Shown here piece after piece: positions 35,906 to 63,413 of a stretch of 64,000 nt of DNA. The position numbers and the translations under genes were made by a program. This stretch comes from Hypomesus transpacificus. Lineage: Eukaryota > Chordata > Actinopteri > Osmeriformes > Osmeridae. The DNA is taken from contig NC_061072.1 in NCBI RefSeq assembly GCF_021917145.1, positions 14,052,742 to 14,116,741 of the forward strand. Direction: 5' to 3'. The notes under the pieces were generated by a model. That model had not been told where the DNA came from. It did no database searches and saw only the letters and a program-made list of their open reading frames with translations. Position 1 is the stretch's first letter. Every line of letters begins with the position of its first letter.

Positions 35906-38900
35906 ATGGCAAGAGCCACAAGTCAATTAGTAAGTATTGCAACTTTCATCCGAATATCATCTCGAAGCCATTGCTTTAGATGTTGTGTGTGGCGGCAGTT
36001 TGACAACATTTTCGATGCGTTGGGCCTTCATTTCAAACAGCGGTAATATCAGGAGGACCTTGCTAACGTCGTTACTGTTGTAGCATAGCATGCTAGCTTG
36101 CTAGCGCAAGCTTATAATATACTCCGCTGGACTGGATAATACTAGCTATGTGCATTTTTCTCTTTATACTACTGCCAAACTGTCTTTAACAAATTAGTTT
36201 GCGCTTTTTATTAACGCTTACTAACCCGCAACATTTCATCGATTGTTATGATTCCCCCTACGCGCTTTAGTCTGGCAATGCGCTTGAACTGGTTCTGTCT
36301 ATTTACTGGAATAGTTCCATGGATCTGGGTTTATGTTGTAGCTTTAGCTAAGTGTCATACATGATCAACCCAGGCACATCCATTGAATTTGCTAACAATT
36401 CTTTCCCTGAATATATTGATATGTGTTAATCTCAGAACAGTTTAATAGAAAAGGCCCTGTTGCACTTCCTATATTTTGTCATATTTATTAATCCAAATAG
36501 AATTAAAAGTTTCTTTAAACTCAAAACGATATGTTTCAGATTGAGAATTGGAGTTTCGCGGCCTCAACTTTTTCAACATGTACATCATTTGCTTTTTCAA
36601 CAGTGACACATTTTTTGTGTAGTATTTGAGAAGTCCGTTGTGCTCTTCAAATAAGTCAACCAATCTCGCTGTTATCGGCAAATATCTAAATTCTAGCTAA
36701 CATATATAAATTAAGCAAAACAGATGTCCATTAACATTTGAACGAAAAGTACCAAAGACTCATTCTGTTCTAGACCCCCCATGCTACCAGCTAGCTAGCT
36801 AGCCACACTGCTGGATGCTTTTCGTCAACAACTTTGCATGGATGGAATCTGCTGGCTAGCTAGCTAGGAAGTCTACTTGGCCGGCTAAAAGGTGTGATAT
36901 TATGCAGCAGTGCGTGTTTCGTTTGTCATGTCGGTGGTGGATGGATGGCTAGCTAATTGGCTTATCAACTTCTTGCTGTCACTGCCCTCTTTGACCACAG
37001 TAGAAACAGTCCCATCAAAGTTGTGCTCCACTTTAGCTAGCTAGTGTGTGTTACTCGAGCCAACTAATCTAGCCAGCTGGTGCTAGCTAGCTACATGTTG
37101 GTTCATCCCCAGCCTAGTGAGCTAGCCCGCTGTTTACACCATTTGGCTTGGAAACTATTAGTCAGTAGCACAGTGGCAACACAATTAACTGGCCACGCCA
37201 GTTCTGTATATTTAGTCTATTAATTTGAGTGGGTTTAGTGAACACACTGACAGTGTGATCATTATAGATTCGTGCATGTTGTGGCCCAGCCAGGCTTGTC
37301 TGTCTCGTTAGCTACCTAACCATTGCATTAGCTAGCTAGCAAGCCATCGAACTATGGACAAGCACCTAGCGCTAAACATTTATAATGTGAAACATGCTCC
37401 ATAGATACTTAAATTTCCGTTGTCATTTAATTAATACAAGCAGGGAATTATAGTGTTGACTATTTTTGAAATTGGTTGCATGGAACGACCTTCACATTAA
37501 CGTCCTTTCTGAAATTGTCCCCTTAGCTGCCGTTGACAAATGCTAACATGGCGAGCTATATTTATAGCCTATAACGATCTCCTAGCGTTTGGGGGCACCT
37601 AGCTACCTGTATTTACAGTTGACCATTATAAGGTACACGCCAGCACGTTTATCATGATGGTCACCTAGCTATGTAAACAATGTTATGTCGAGTGAGCCAA
37701 GCTGCGTATCTCATCAAACTTTACGTCAGTGACTGTCACGTGGAAGATGTATGCAACTAGCTAGTCTAGTAGCTAAATAGTGTTTTACATCATGGCCGGT
37801 AAAGGGCTGGGCCCACTGTGGCTAGCAGTACTAGCACAGTGAAAGCCACGATTTAAATCAGCCTTTATTACCTTATGTGTATTTTAAAGCACCTTCAACA
37901 TAATGCTTCGAATAGATGAATGGCGGACCGCATTGCTGGGCAATGATTCCATATTAACTCTGTCCTTGTTTACTTATAATCCTTTAACGATACTGTTTTT
38001 CACTATTTGTTGTTGTCCTTCACGCCATCCATGATCTATTTCACCACCTTGTGCACGAGATTGGCACGTTAACGAACGTGGAACCGTTTCGTCTCATTCG
38101 TGCTTGTTGTCATAGTGCGGTTGAAAACATATGAATAGCATGTAGACTAGTCATTTCCCTTTTTAGCATGGAGACTACTATATTTACTTTTGCACAGTGG
38201 TAACATAATAATGCATTTGAAGATTCTTATATGCTAGAGTCTTATATGCTAAATATTTTCACACTTCACCTTCACAATTTGCCTCTTTTCAAGTGTGAAA
38301 GGAGTCAGCCTTTTTGTGTGAAAAAATGCCCCTTTCCTCAAGTAGACTTACACAAATGCCTACAGTTTTTTAATTTATTTATTATACTTTACTGGAATCC
38401 TTATCCTTAGTCAATGCTGTACTTTTCAATTAACGACACCCCTGTCTTTCTTCCTTTTGCAGTATGATGTTGTGCCCATTCAATCCAGCGTTGTCATCTG
38501 TTCCTGCCCACATCCATCAATGGTAAGAAATCAGCCTGACTCCTGCTCGCCACTTGCTATCCCAGGCGCAAGTAGCAGTCACTGTCCAAGCATGGAGGGA
38601 TCTGCCTCTGAAGCTCGGGCCTCGAGCAAGCCTGCCAGCCAGGGCTCTGAGCTCCGGACGCCGCAGCCCATGCAGCCCCGTAAGAAGAGGCCCGATGACT
38701 TCAAATTCGGCAAGATTCTGGGAGAAGGATCCTTCTCTACCGTACGTAGCGTCACATTCCATCTCGGTTATGAATTAGCTTGAGATAGTTGTTGTTACAT
38801 GCTTGCATTCTTGTGGTCAAATACTTGAGGTACTCATCTTCAATTCTTTTCAACCTGATTGATTACAAAGGGCTAAGACGTTTTAATAACAGCTAGCCTC

Positions 38901-41357
38901 TTTGTTCAAGGGAATTTAGGATTCTAAACTTTGTTTGTTTATGCTGTCTTTCATTTCATAGGTTGTCTTGGCAAGAGAACAGTCAACTTCAAAAGAATAT
39001 GCAAGTAAGTAGCTGTTCTGTGTTGTGTAATAAAAGGCTGAATAAATGTTTAACAACATTAGTATACATGACTGTCCTTTTGACTTTGTACTTAGTTCAG
39101 CCCTCTTGACTAACACCAAAATATCGTTCTCTTTCAGTTAAGATTTTGGAGAAACGGCATATTATGAAGGAGAACAAGGCGCAGTACGTCAAAAGAGAAC
39201 GGGATGTAATGTCCATTCTAGATCATCCATTCTTTGTGAAACTCTACTTTACGTTTCAGGACGATGAAAAGTTGTGTATCCTTTCATTAACAAGAGCAGG
39301 GCATCACAGACTGGTGCCTGAATGACTGCAACACACAGTATGCATCCTGTGCGCCCCACACCCACTCAACCTCAATTTGACAATCCAGTGTGAATGGAAA
39401 AACAACGCTCTGATGTTTACACAAATATAGATGAGGAAAGCCTCATGTCGAGGCTAATGGTTAAGTGCCTGCGTCCAGTGTAATTGATCAAATGAATAAA
39501 GTGTGTCATTGGATATGGTTGTTAAACCTTCATCTTCATCTGATGTACTGCAAAAGAGCCATTAGTAACAGAATTATCTCATCTTTCTTTGTTGTTAGTT
39601 GAGTATACACTGTTCTTGCTTCTTGTAGTATGACATTGTCCTTAACAACCCTCTGTCAGATTTTGGCCTCAGCTATGCTAAGAATGGGGAGCTTTTGAAA
39701 TACATTCGCAAAATCGGCTCCTTTGATGAGACCTGTACTAGATTCTACTCGGCTGAAATAGTTAGCGCACTAGAATATTTGCATGATAAGGGGATTATAC
39801 ACAGGTAAGAAAGTTGCAGATATGAATATGTATGATATACAATTAATTCAGTGTAAATCAGTTGCAATACAAACATACCAGGTTTGTCTTGTCATGGGAA
39901 ACATCCACCTCACCTCACTTTTCCACTTTTAGAGACCTGAAACCTGAGAATATTTTACTGAGCGAAGAGATGCACATCCAGATAACAGATTTTGGAACGG
40001 CAAAGCAGCTGTCCTCGGATAGCAACCAAGGTATATTGATATTTCTGTCAACATTGTTTCTGTCGAAGACCCAGCTTGTGGGCGCCTCATCCTTTACTCT
40101 ATCTGAGGGAACTGCTTTCCTCATGCATCCCAACTCTTGTCTTGTGCTCTGCCTGTTTGTAACCTGCCTCGTGTCAACATACTCAACACGATCAATTTTT
40201 CTATCGTCCTGCAGCAAGAGCAAACTCATTTGTAGGAACGGCCCAGTATGTGTCTCCTGAGCTGCTGACGGAGAAGTCAGCCTGCAAAAGGTGAGGGAGG
40301 CCTACCACACGACACCAACCCTTTAGACAGCTGATCTTAAGTCCATTTAGAGTGTTAGGCCTATAATACATTTGATTCTGCATGCATTGTGGGAATTGGG
40401 TTTCTGGACAATATGACCAAAAATGACCTGGTGGTGGTTCTGTTTGTTTTTTTTAGCTCTGACCTTTGGGCCCTAGGATGCATAATCTATCAGCTGGTGG
40501 CTGGGTTACCACCGTTCAGAGCTGGGTAAGGACAGTAGAATGCCTGCTTGTACCTTCACAAAACCTGAACATTTAACCTCTAGTTATTAAGTTCAAGAAT
40601 AATTCTGGTATTATGGTGGTCATCTACTCTACAGATCTTTTATAGACACCCTCTCACATTGTCAACTTTTTTCATCCTCTCTAAATGTTCTCCACATGAT
40701 GTGTATTTTCCGTACCAGAAACGAGTACCTAATATTCCAGAAGATAATAAAGCTGGAATATGAATTCCCTGAGAAGTTCTTCCCCAAAGCCAAGGATCTT
40801 GTCAAACAGCTTTTGGTAGGTTATGTTTTCATCTCACAGCCATCATTAACACCACTAACAACAGGGTCTGTTTGTATTTACAGCTACGCTATGTGCAAAG
40901 CAAACATGGAGTCTTCAGACAGGTAGAACCTCAGTTAACATTACGCTGTGAACTTCCACGTAGTCGCTGGACCCCTCCAAGCGGATTGGTTGTGAGGAGA
41001 GTGGAGGGTACGACCCCTTGAGGGGACACCCCTTCTTCGAGACCATCTCCTGGGGGGACATCCACGTGCAGACCCCCCCGAAGCTGACGCCCTACCTGCC
41101 GGCCATGTCAGAGGATGACGAGGACTGCTATGGAAATGTAAGAACACCCAGGTCGACTGATGATGATGACGATGTACCTTGACGCCTAAGAAACACTGTC
41201 CAGATCTGTTTTTCATGACGTTTCGTTATTCAGTTAACGTGGGCTGACCAAGTGAAATGGCAACACCCAAACACTGTGTACCAACCGGCTGAATTTCTTT
41301 CATATCACCTAATGTAGGACTCTCATAACAACATAAGTGTCCATGATCTTCTTAATT

Positions 41358-41436
<79 letters not shown>

Positions 41437-42564
41437 AGTACGATGACCTCCTGAGCCAGTTCAGCAGCATGCAGGTGGCCCCATCCAGCTCCACCCACTC
41501 CCTCTCCACACCCGAGTCCATTCCCCCACAGAGGTCCAGCAGCAACATCGAGCAGTACATCCACGACCTGGACAACAACTCCTTTGAGCTGGATCTGCAG
41601 TTCTCAGAGGTGGAGAAGCAGCTGCTGCTGGAGAAACAAACCAGTGGAAACACCTGGTAATGACGCCCCGCCCCCTCCTCCCCCGTCTGTCTGAGTGTGG
41701 ACAGGCCTGGATGTATCATGTAATGCAACAGAAAAACAGTCTTTGAAAGGCAACTGGTAGAAAGTGTCATATTTGAAAGGAAATGCATTTTTGTCTATTG
41801 AATTCAGATTTTCAAATGTGTGTGTGCAGTCTGTAGTAAATGTGCTGAATTTTTTGGGGTTTCTCATTCACACAGGCATCAGTTTGTGGAGAATAATTTG
41901 ATCCTTAAAATGGGTCCGGTGGATAAGCGGAAGGTAAGTGGATCTTTCTTGCTAAAACTAGTTTGTCTTAACCTGTTCCTCAAGTCTTCTTAAGTCCAAT
42001 TCTCTCCTCAAGCTAGTGTAGTGGATTTGGTCAGGTGCGGTGTCATTGGGTTCGATGTCATGTGGTGTTGTCTAAGAAATATTTCAGTTTCATGAAAATG
42101 GATCTCAGCCAACAGTGAAGGGGAATTCCCCTTCTGGTGGGGAATGTCACACATACACTAGCCCCCTCTGGTGGTCATGTTATGTTACAACACGTTCCAG
42201 GGCCTGTTTGCTCGGCGGAGGCAGCTGCTGCTCACTGAGGGGCCACACCTGTACTACGTGGACCCTGTCAACAAGGTCCTGAAGGGGGAGATCCCCTGGT
42301 CCCCAGAGCTGCGCCCCGAGGCCAAGAACTTCAAGACCTTCTTTGTTCACACGGTAAATGTGACAAGAGTAGTGGGTTATTGGTATCTGTCTATAGTTAC
42401 TACACTGTGAATCGAACAATTTTTTTAATGGCCTCTTATTTTCCTTGCAGCCCAATCGAACATACTATCTGATGGACCCCAGTGGAAACGCTGACAAGTG
42501 GTGTAAGAAAATCCAGGAAGTGTGGAGAAAGATCTATCACAAACACCAAAATCCTGGCCTATAG
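35906..42564 (+). CDS. pdpk1: 3-phosphoinositide-dependent protein kinase 1 (PDK1)
   Basis: Fourteen coding exons: 35906-35929, 38463-38741, 38962-39004, 39138-39275, 39660-39804, 39933-40030, 40215-40290, 40457-40525, 40719-40815, 40964-41137, 41439-41656, 41876-41933, 42201-42353, 42451-42564. They join in phase to 561 residues (human 556). PDK1 phosphorylates the activation loop of AKT, S6K, SGK and other AGC kinases at the membrane. Visible: [17 protein letters not shown] at the N-terminus, glycine loop GEGSFST (about 95-101), catalytic Lys117 (AIK), HRDLKPEN with Asp211, DFG at 229-231, activation-loop [14 protein letters not shown] with Ser247 (human Ser241), and a C-terminal PH domain containing [17 protein letters not shown] and [16 protein letters not shown]. 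Intron 4 is U12-type. Exon 11 is preceded by a 78-base C run. Intron 1 is 2.5 kb. Confidence 0.97.
35930..38462 (+). other. pdpk1 intron 1
   Basis: 2.5 kb without a recognisable exon. It has many scattered GCTAGCTAG tetranucleotide clusters (for example near 36790, 36855, 37035 and 37330) but no long array. Confidence 0.8.
39276..39659 (+). other. U12-type (minor spliceosome) intron 4 of pdpk1
   Basis: The donor is GTATCCTTTC, a full match to the U12 5' splice-site consensus, and TCCTTAAC, the U12 branch-point consensus, lies at 39639-39646, about 13 bases before the AG. There is no long polypyrimidine tract. The flanking codons read DEKL-Y-FGLSY, so the junction is certain. Confidence 0.9.
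41359..41436. repeat. Poly-C homopolymer (78 C) at a pdpk1 acceptor
   Basis: An uninterrupted run of 78 C directly abutting the AG of the exon 11 acceptor, so it is also the polypyrimidine tract. The length may be partly an assembly or sequencing artefact. Confidence 0.9.
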
Positions 42565-45150
42565 GAGAGCAGTTCCTCCTGTGACCACTCCTTCCTCCTA
42601 GCTCTGAGGCCAATCACGGAGCAGAGTAACACCCTCTTTAGTGCCCTTCATCACCGCAATGTAAACAAACTCTTTTAGAGACGCTGGCATCTATGGCATC
42701 TAGACCTTGTTTATTTTCCTTCTCTGAAATGAGCTGAACCAATAGGAAAAAAAAGACACCATGGGATTCAGGGTTGCTTTGCTTGTTCTTTGTGCTCTCT
42801 GTGGGGCTTCTATTGCATTTTTTCCATGTGTGGATGATGAGACTGCTACCATGCACATTGGCTTCTTGTACATTCTGCAGGGGAAAGAGAGGACAGGCTT
42901 GTCTGTAGAATTCCACCGGCATAGGTACCATTTAGGACCATCTCTCAGTGCAAGGACTGGGCTCCTGCTTCAGCGACACCATAACACAATCCAGCATCAA
43001 GCATGAACCAGAGCCTAACCCTCAGTATCATACCTTAAACCATATCCTAATACAAAATTGTATGCTTAATGTTTCCTCAGACCCTAACGCCATTTATATA
43101 CTCCATAGTTCCAAGCCGAACACAGCCCGGTTCGTTATCTTACCTCAACTAGACACGAACCCAAATAAAGTCTATTTTTGTCAGATTCCCATGGTTCACA
43201 TAGTATATTTTATTTTTGTTCTCTAGGCTCTTGGTTCTTGCTGATATATTGCCCGTTTTGGGTCATTTACTGTTTCAGAACCGAGTGCTGGCCCCTGTAA
43301 TGTCAGAGTTGAATTGGTTGCTGCACAGTTCAGTTTGGGTTTTGGTTAGACAGTGAGAGAGGAAGTTAGTCAATAATAGACCTGTTTCATAGGGGGTGGG
43401 TGAACATGCCACTAGCTTGTACTCTTTTTGTTTTGTTTTAATCATAAGACTCGCTTAGATTTTCTGCACAGCCAGTTGGTAGCTCAGGCTTGTCCGCTTC
43501 TCTTCCGGGGCACTGGAAATTTAGTTTATTAAAGTTAAGGTGGTTATTTTGACTGCATTGGCAACCATGGCTGATATTATTGAATTATTTGGCTGTTCTG
43601 TACCATTCACTGGCTATTTCTTTGTGGTTTGAATACTTTTTTTTTGGTGGGATTATTGGTTCATCTTCAGTTTGTTCTTTCGAAGAAAAGAAAAAAAGCG
43701 AAATCGAATGCTGACCACCCCACGTTGAACAGGAAAGATTCAACACAGAGATACATGCAAACTATCACTTCTTGGAAGCAATCACAGTAAAGCTGTATTC
43801 CCAAGGCGAGTTGGCAGTTTCCTGGTCGGCTTCTCAAGGCTCTTTTAGAGTTTCTCTATGGTTTGTCTACATGACACCTGGCCCACTATAAATTGTGCGA
43901 TGGATTCGATTTTTTTTTCTCCTTTTTTTATTTTATTAAAGAAAAATATAATACTTTAAATTCTGACATTATCTTGCGGTCCTCTCGAAGGACTCTTCCT
44001 CCAGCCGAGTCAGTGTGCAGTGTGTGACTGGAGCGATTGGATAGCAGCCTCTTGACCTCAGGCTTGGGCTGAATGTAGATGGATGTCAGCAAAAGGGTAT
44101 CTTCTGTCTGATCCAAATAACAGATTAAATTGCTGTATCCGCTCTAAAGTTGAGGAAACGCTACAGATAAAGAGTTTCCTCCTCTCTTGCTAGAACATTT
44201 TTAAAATCAAGATGGCGCGGCAGTCGGTTACATTGTGTATGTAATACTCTACCTGGTTTGTAACCGACTAGAACTGTGATGTACAGATGATGTATTATTG
44301 AAATCTGAAGCAAGTAATGCAATGATATTAGGATACAGTTTTTGTATTTTTATTCTTGTATAAGGTTATTTGATGGCTATTGTTTAGCCTCTAGTTCATT
44401 CTGTGTTATTTAAATTCTAATATATGAATCATATTTGGATTGAAGTCATGTTCAGGGGCCATGTTGTGTATGTATTGAGATGTAAAGCCTTTGAATGTGA
44501 ATAATTATTGTAAACTATAATATTTTACAGCTTTTTTCTTACTATATCATATACATTTTCTATTTGCTCAGTGATTTAATCATATTTCTGATAATTTAAT
44601 GAATCTGTTCATTCTCTCTCTGATTATTTGTGCGCTAGGTCAGTAGTTGTTGAATGATGAATTTTCCACGTAATGCTTGGTAGTGCAGTAATTAAAGCAT
44701 GTAGGGATTTAGGCATACAATAATGATATGCCTCCTGTCTTCTTTCAACCTGCCATGCTATAAACATGATTACATCCTCCCATGAAAAGACAACTTCAAA
44801 TGGTTATGAACAATACAATACAAATATGGTTCCGTTTACAAGGAGGATAATACGGGTTTAAGACTACATTTAGGACCTATTAGACAGCCTACAATATAGA
44901 TACGGTACCATCTCATTTTATAGACAAACTCCTGAATTACCATTGTCAACAAGAGTGGAAATTAGTTGGAGATCTAAGATTTATGTGGCTGAGATATCAG
45001 TAGGCCTAATCTTCGTAAAAACGGTATGACCAGAAACACCTACCCGTAGTAGGTGGAGGAAGAGGAGTGGTTCAGTCGCCTTGCATGAAGTGTGGTCTAC
45101 TGTAGAGGGCTTTTGTCACGGCAGTCGTACCAGAGGGCGGAGAAGAGGGG
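42565..45150. other. pdpk1 3' UTR and intergenic region before kctd5
   Basis: No coding sequence is recognised. Possible poly(A) signals are AATAAA near 43165 and ATTAAA near 43935. A YY1-like CAAGATGGCGCGG lies near 44210. The last 150 bases before the kctd5 ATG are purine-rich. Confidence 0.55.
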
Positions 45151-56484
<11,334 letters not shown>

Positions 56485-59400
56485 AGAACCAGTATTAGAA
56501 GCTCCAGGGAAGATGCAAACATATCATGGAAGAGGAGGAATCATTCTCCACATGGAGATGCTTATTGAGGGGATCCTACATTTGTTTGTGTTTTTTTCTT
56601 TTAATTATTGTTTCAAAATGTAAATAAGTCTGTTTACCAACTTTTTGTGCCTGATTTTTGCCCAACTGAAAATGAGGAACTGTAAATTACGTTTCATGCT
56701 ACAAAATATGGCCATAGCCATGCAAGGCCAATGATTCACTCAGGGGCTTCAATTGAGTTTTTTCTTTAATCTTCTAACTCAAGGGTCTTTTAAGGGATCA
56801 TGATGGTCTATAAAAAGTCGACACTTATAATATTGTACACAGTCATTGATTAAACAAGAAACAAGAAGGGAATGATGCATGTATTTAGCACCCTTTGAGA
56901 AATCCAGCTCATACATGCAGGACCATGCAGTAGTTTCCCCTGACCATAGAAGGTGTGGCACCTCCCAGAGTTTTCAGAGTTCTTAAATAGATTAGATGGT
57001 CAGAACAAACCCATAGCCCTACTAAGAGACAGTGTTGTTTTTGCTTTGACTGACAAATATGCTTCCTTAACGGGTTTACCCTCTGTATTTTGGAGGGAAT
57101 GTATGTTTAATATAGCCTTTATTAGGAGAGACATTTTGGGGGCAAGTTTGAATCTGCATTTTTTTTTTTATATAATGGTGAAGGAATATCAATTTATATC
57201 CTTGTTTTTTTTTGTACGTATTCTAAAAGTACATTAATATTTAACTCTTAAACTGCACGTTTTGTACACTGTATAGTGCACAACTTCTTATGGAAGTTGG
57301 ACTGGATCTTGCAAAGCTAGAAAATGTTGATGATGTTGGCTAGTTTTGCATTGTTTGTATAGTAACTGAGTGAGATTAGTCAAGATAAGTCAAATAGCTC
57401 TGCTAAATATCTCTATCTCTTGAGAAGACGCCTGGAAAAATCTTTTGATATCCAATGACAATATACCTTGGCTAAAAAAAGTTGACTGTTATCTTGTAAA
57501 AAAACATGTTTATTGTAGGCTGATACATTGTTTGAAGCATATTGAATTGTGTAGATTTAATACACTGCATTCCAAGCACAACAGTGAGGATAACACTGGG
57601 CACAATTAGTTGTTAAGCCTTCAGTAATTTGTTGTGTGTGTAAACACTGCATTTCAGGACACAATTCTTTTGTGGAGAACAGTTTCATGACTGAGGTTTA
57701 TCGATTCATTGAAATTGTATTCACAAATAGTTATTGATGGTGTTGCCTTTTCCTAATGATCAAATGCAACATGGTATGTGTAGCTTACACATCAAACTGT
57801 GTCAGGGATATGTTCACTGTTGGGGTGCCGGCACACTGGACATTACACAGAGGTGGACGCGAGCCCCCTTTGTCACACAAGGACAGACACACCTCTGCAC
57901 TAACACACACCCACCCTTTTTATATCACATAGAGTGAAACTAACAGATAAGCGCATGTTTTTGATAAACACACACAAGGGCTTTTTAAATGCAAACAATA
58001 TGATCAACCTAGAGATTCAATCAATTTACAGTGGGTGTTTAGTTTTTTTAGTTTTTTTTGCTGGAGCTAAGCTATGTTTACATTTGCGACAGTATTCTGA
58101 AGCCTTCCAGTTATGCTGCATCTTGCACTCCCTACCTTGGTATATAGGCAATTTGTTGTGACTGACATGTTTGACTTCGGCAACGGCACTCCCCACTCCA
58201 GATAACTTTAAGCGCATGTAAATTGATTGTTAACGGATGTTTTTTGAAAAATTGTATGCGTTTTCAAGATGTTTGCTACCAACTCAATAGTTTTTAGCTA
58301 AAGACAATCATACTGTCCTTACTGTGATGGCTTTGTTGCTCATTGAAATGTCAACTGGCGCTGAAGAGGGAAATCTCATATCTCATGTCTCATCCCAAGT
58401 ACTGTATGTTGCAGTGAGATTGATTTATTTTCGGTTGAGTTAGTTTAGTTTGGTCTCAGATCCCACAAGTGGCACAGAGCAGCTGCACTATCTTTACTCT
58501 GGACTGTTTGCCTCTTTTGGCAATTGATTAAAAAAACTATAGATAGAAAAAGAGTTGTGGTTCATGCATTCAGTCTGTAATATCTGCAGGTGCCCAGTCT
58601 GTTTGATGAGTTGGCTGATGTCCACTCATTGCAAACCACTGATTTATGCATGATTGAATATGATCACACTTAGTAAAAAATAAAAAGTAAATTGTTTCTT
58701 GCTCAGCCAGAGGAATAACAACTACGACTGATGTCGTTATATCACAACGTCATGTCAACTTTAACTTCTGGTATATTATGCAATGTTTAAAATGTACAAA
58801 TTCAGTGTGACTGGGATAGATGGTCTTGCCTAGGGTTCACCCAATAAAAAGCTTTTCTCTTTCACACCTAATGTGTTCATAATCATTTCTCATGTTCTAA
58901 ATGGTCATATTCTGTACTAATTGAATGAGCACTGCAATAAAATGCTCAATTTCTTATTAAAATCTATACAGTAGAAAATATTGCATGGCAATAACGTGTG
59001 ATAATCATGTTATAAATTCAATGCTTTAGTTCACTTGATATTTTATTAACAAACAGCTATGAAGGCAGCTTTTTCTCCATCAAATGTATTAACAAAGTAC
59101 GCCCTCTAGAGTTGTAGGATAAAACTTCAAAATTTTGAAGAAACTGTCTCTTTAAATTGAGTCGTCCAAAGATTTGCCTGAATTGTTTCAATAACCAAGT
59201 GCAATCACTCATGCAAAATTATAATGATGACCCAAGTTGCTGCCAATGAATATATGAATATAAATTGAATATGGCATGACACAAAATGCTTAATGCAAAT
59301 ACAATTGAACTGTCGCTTAAAAAATGTGTATGCAAGTGAAATCACAAATATTGCAAATATGTAGTCATCTTGTTAGATTTGTTTTGTTCTGCTGTGATAT

Positions 59401-59550
59401 TGTTTGATCCTTGCTGTCCGCGGAACCCCTAATCAATTTTAATTATGTTCAGGCGACAAGGGGGTTGGCTATGTAAATGGTCCTGTTATTTAGTCTGGGT
59501 AGAAACGGGTGGGTTTTCAGGAGGGAAACTTTGTAAGGTTTAATATCCAT
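56485..59550. other. kctd5 3' UTR and intergenic region before ube2i
   Basis: AT-rich, no coding sequence recognised. Candidate poly(A) signals are AATAAA near 58848 and near 58937, which would give a long 3' UTR of about 2.4 kb; earlier non-canonical sites are possible. Confidence 0.5.
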
Positions 59551-60000
59551 AGATAGCCACGATTAACGCATACGGTTCAATTATACCAGCCATTGAAACC
59601 ATATTGAGAGGTAAGAGAAAGACTCCATGTACGTTGCACATTTACCGTTTTGTGATACAAGGTTATTTGAGACGCGCGAATTTGCGCAATTTTCGCTAGT
59701 TTGGTCGGTGCGTAATTTTGCGCCTGTCCGATTGCTCTTGGTTCTTTGTCCTGCTGTTCTGTGTGTTTTATTATTTCTAACTCTTGTAAGAATCTGGAGT
59801 AATTAAAAGGGAAAGCCGATGTGACAACGACTGTTTGCGACGTTAAAATTGAGGGGTATTAAGCGTATTTTTATCAACACTGTTTGTAAATCAACGGCAA
59901 GTGCGCAATTCCATGTCATCAGGCCGCTCAGACGCTCCGCGCCAGGGTGATATGGCGCACAATAATAGTAAGCTACCTTAGCGGGTGCTTCTTCGGTATA
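59551..60000 (+). promoter_or_regulatory. Probable ube2i promoter with non-coding first exon
   Basis: A local CpG-rich stretch (59650-59960; for example GACGCGCGAATTTGCGC) lies about 600-900 bases upstream of the ube2i ATG. A strong donor (TTGAGAG|GTAAGAG, 59610/59611) could end a 5' UTR exon spliced to the exon carrying the ATG. No TATA box is evident. Confidence 0.4.
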
Positions 60001-60506
60001 GCTAGTTGTATGTGAGTAGTTATTTTATAATTTCATAGATGGCGATGTGTATTTATGGTCACAATCTTAAACCAATCAATTGGTTTGAATCTATAGTTTA
60101 CCGATGACATGAGCTGAAGGGTCCAATTCGTTTGTGCAAATTTGACTGGCTAACGCTAGCACTAGCAGGCTAGCCGATGCTAACGCATATTTTTGTCTTT
60201 GGTGCTATTCGTCTGGAACGAAAGTTCCGGATATCCACCTTTATTGCCACCACATGTGGGGATCAGTTATATTATGGGTATATCAAACTCTGATCATTGT
60301 AATTGTCGGTGCAATCTTGACTAGTCAGTGGCTGTCTAGTTCTGTTTAGGGGCTTACAATCTGTACAGGGATTAGAACTTCAATGCTTGAACTTGTATGT
60401 ATTGGATCGTTTAAACTGCTGTGCCTGACTGCCAGGCATCCTATGGATATTATGCCCTCCACACACACATTGATATTATTCATGGATTCAGTGACTTTTC
60501 AGCTAG

Positions 60507-62673
<2,167 letters not shown>

Positions 62674-63407
62674 GGGTGAACGCACCACTCGGAAGACATG
62701 GTTCTATCGTGGATCTCCTCCCCTTCTCAGTTTCTCAATGAATGTGACCCTCTCACATTGAGACTTGATTAAGGACTTCTATTTAATAACTCCCACGCAT
62801 TCTGTGCCATCCGCTCTTCTGATTTACCATTTTTATTTCAATCGCATCCTGACCATCGGCTGGTGAGTGCGTGTGGCACGGGGAGGGAATGGTTGCCACA
62901 GTGACCTGAATGCCTCCCTTTTTAACCCCTCGACTTCTGTTCTGGTGTGAGGGCCGTGTAGGCTGCACCGTAGTTTCAACATTGATCCTTCTCTTTCAAG
63001 GAGTTACGTCTCTTGGTTGGGTTTTGTTTCTGTTCAAATGATTCTGTCACAGGGTCTGTTCCTTAACTCCCCCCTCCTTCCCTCTATCTCCAATCCTTGA
63101 TTTTAAATGTAAAAAGTTTTGCTATTTCTTCAATGTCAGTATTTCAATTGCTGTATCATGAATGGCACTTTTATATACTGTCTTATCACACTAGTGTCTC
63201 TAGATGGCTCTCTTGATTCTCTGATGCAGGTTTTCTATTCAGCATGCTGTAATGTAAGATAGAATCTGCTGCCTTGGCTGTCTTTGTTCATTGGAGTGTT
63301 TGGTATGAGGAAAAAAATCAGGGACCATGTGTGGTCACTCTGAAGACAGGTAGGCTTCCTTCTGTAACAGACTCTATGGTGCTTTTGTTCATGTATGTGT
63401 TAGAGTA

Positions 63408-63413
63408 AATAAA
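63408..63413 (+). terminator. Polyadenylation signal of ube2i
   Basis: AATAAA about 735 bases after the ube2i stop, followed by a T/G-rich stretch. Confidence 0.65.

Noticed and set aside
39862-40260. pdpk1 exon 6 reading through into the next intron
   Set aside because: The donor at 40030/40031 and exon 7 restore the human sequence [13 protein letters not shown]; the read-through part has no homology.
41337-41438. Polyproline extension of pdpk1 exon 11
   Set aside because: It reads the 78-C homopolymer; phase and human alignment place the exon start at 41439 after the AG.
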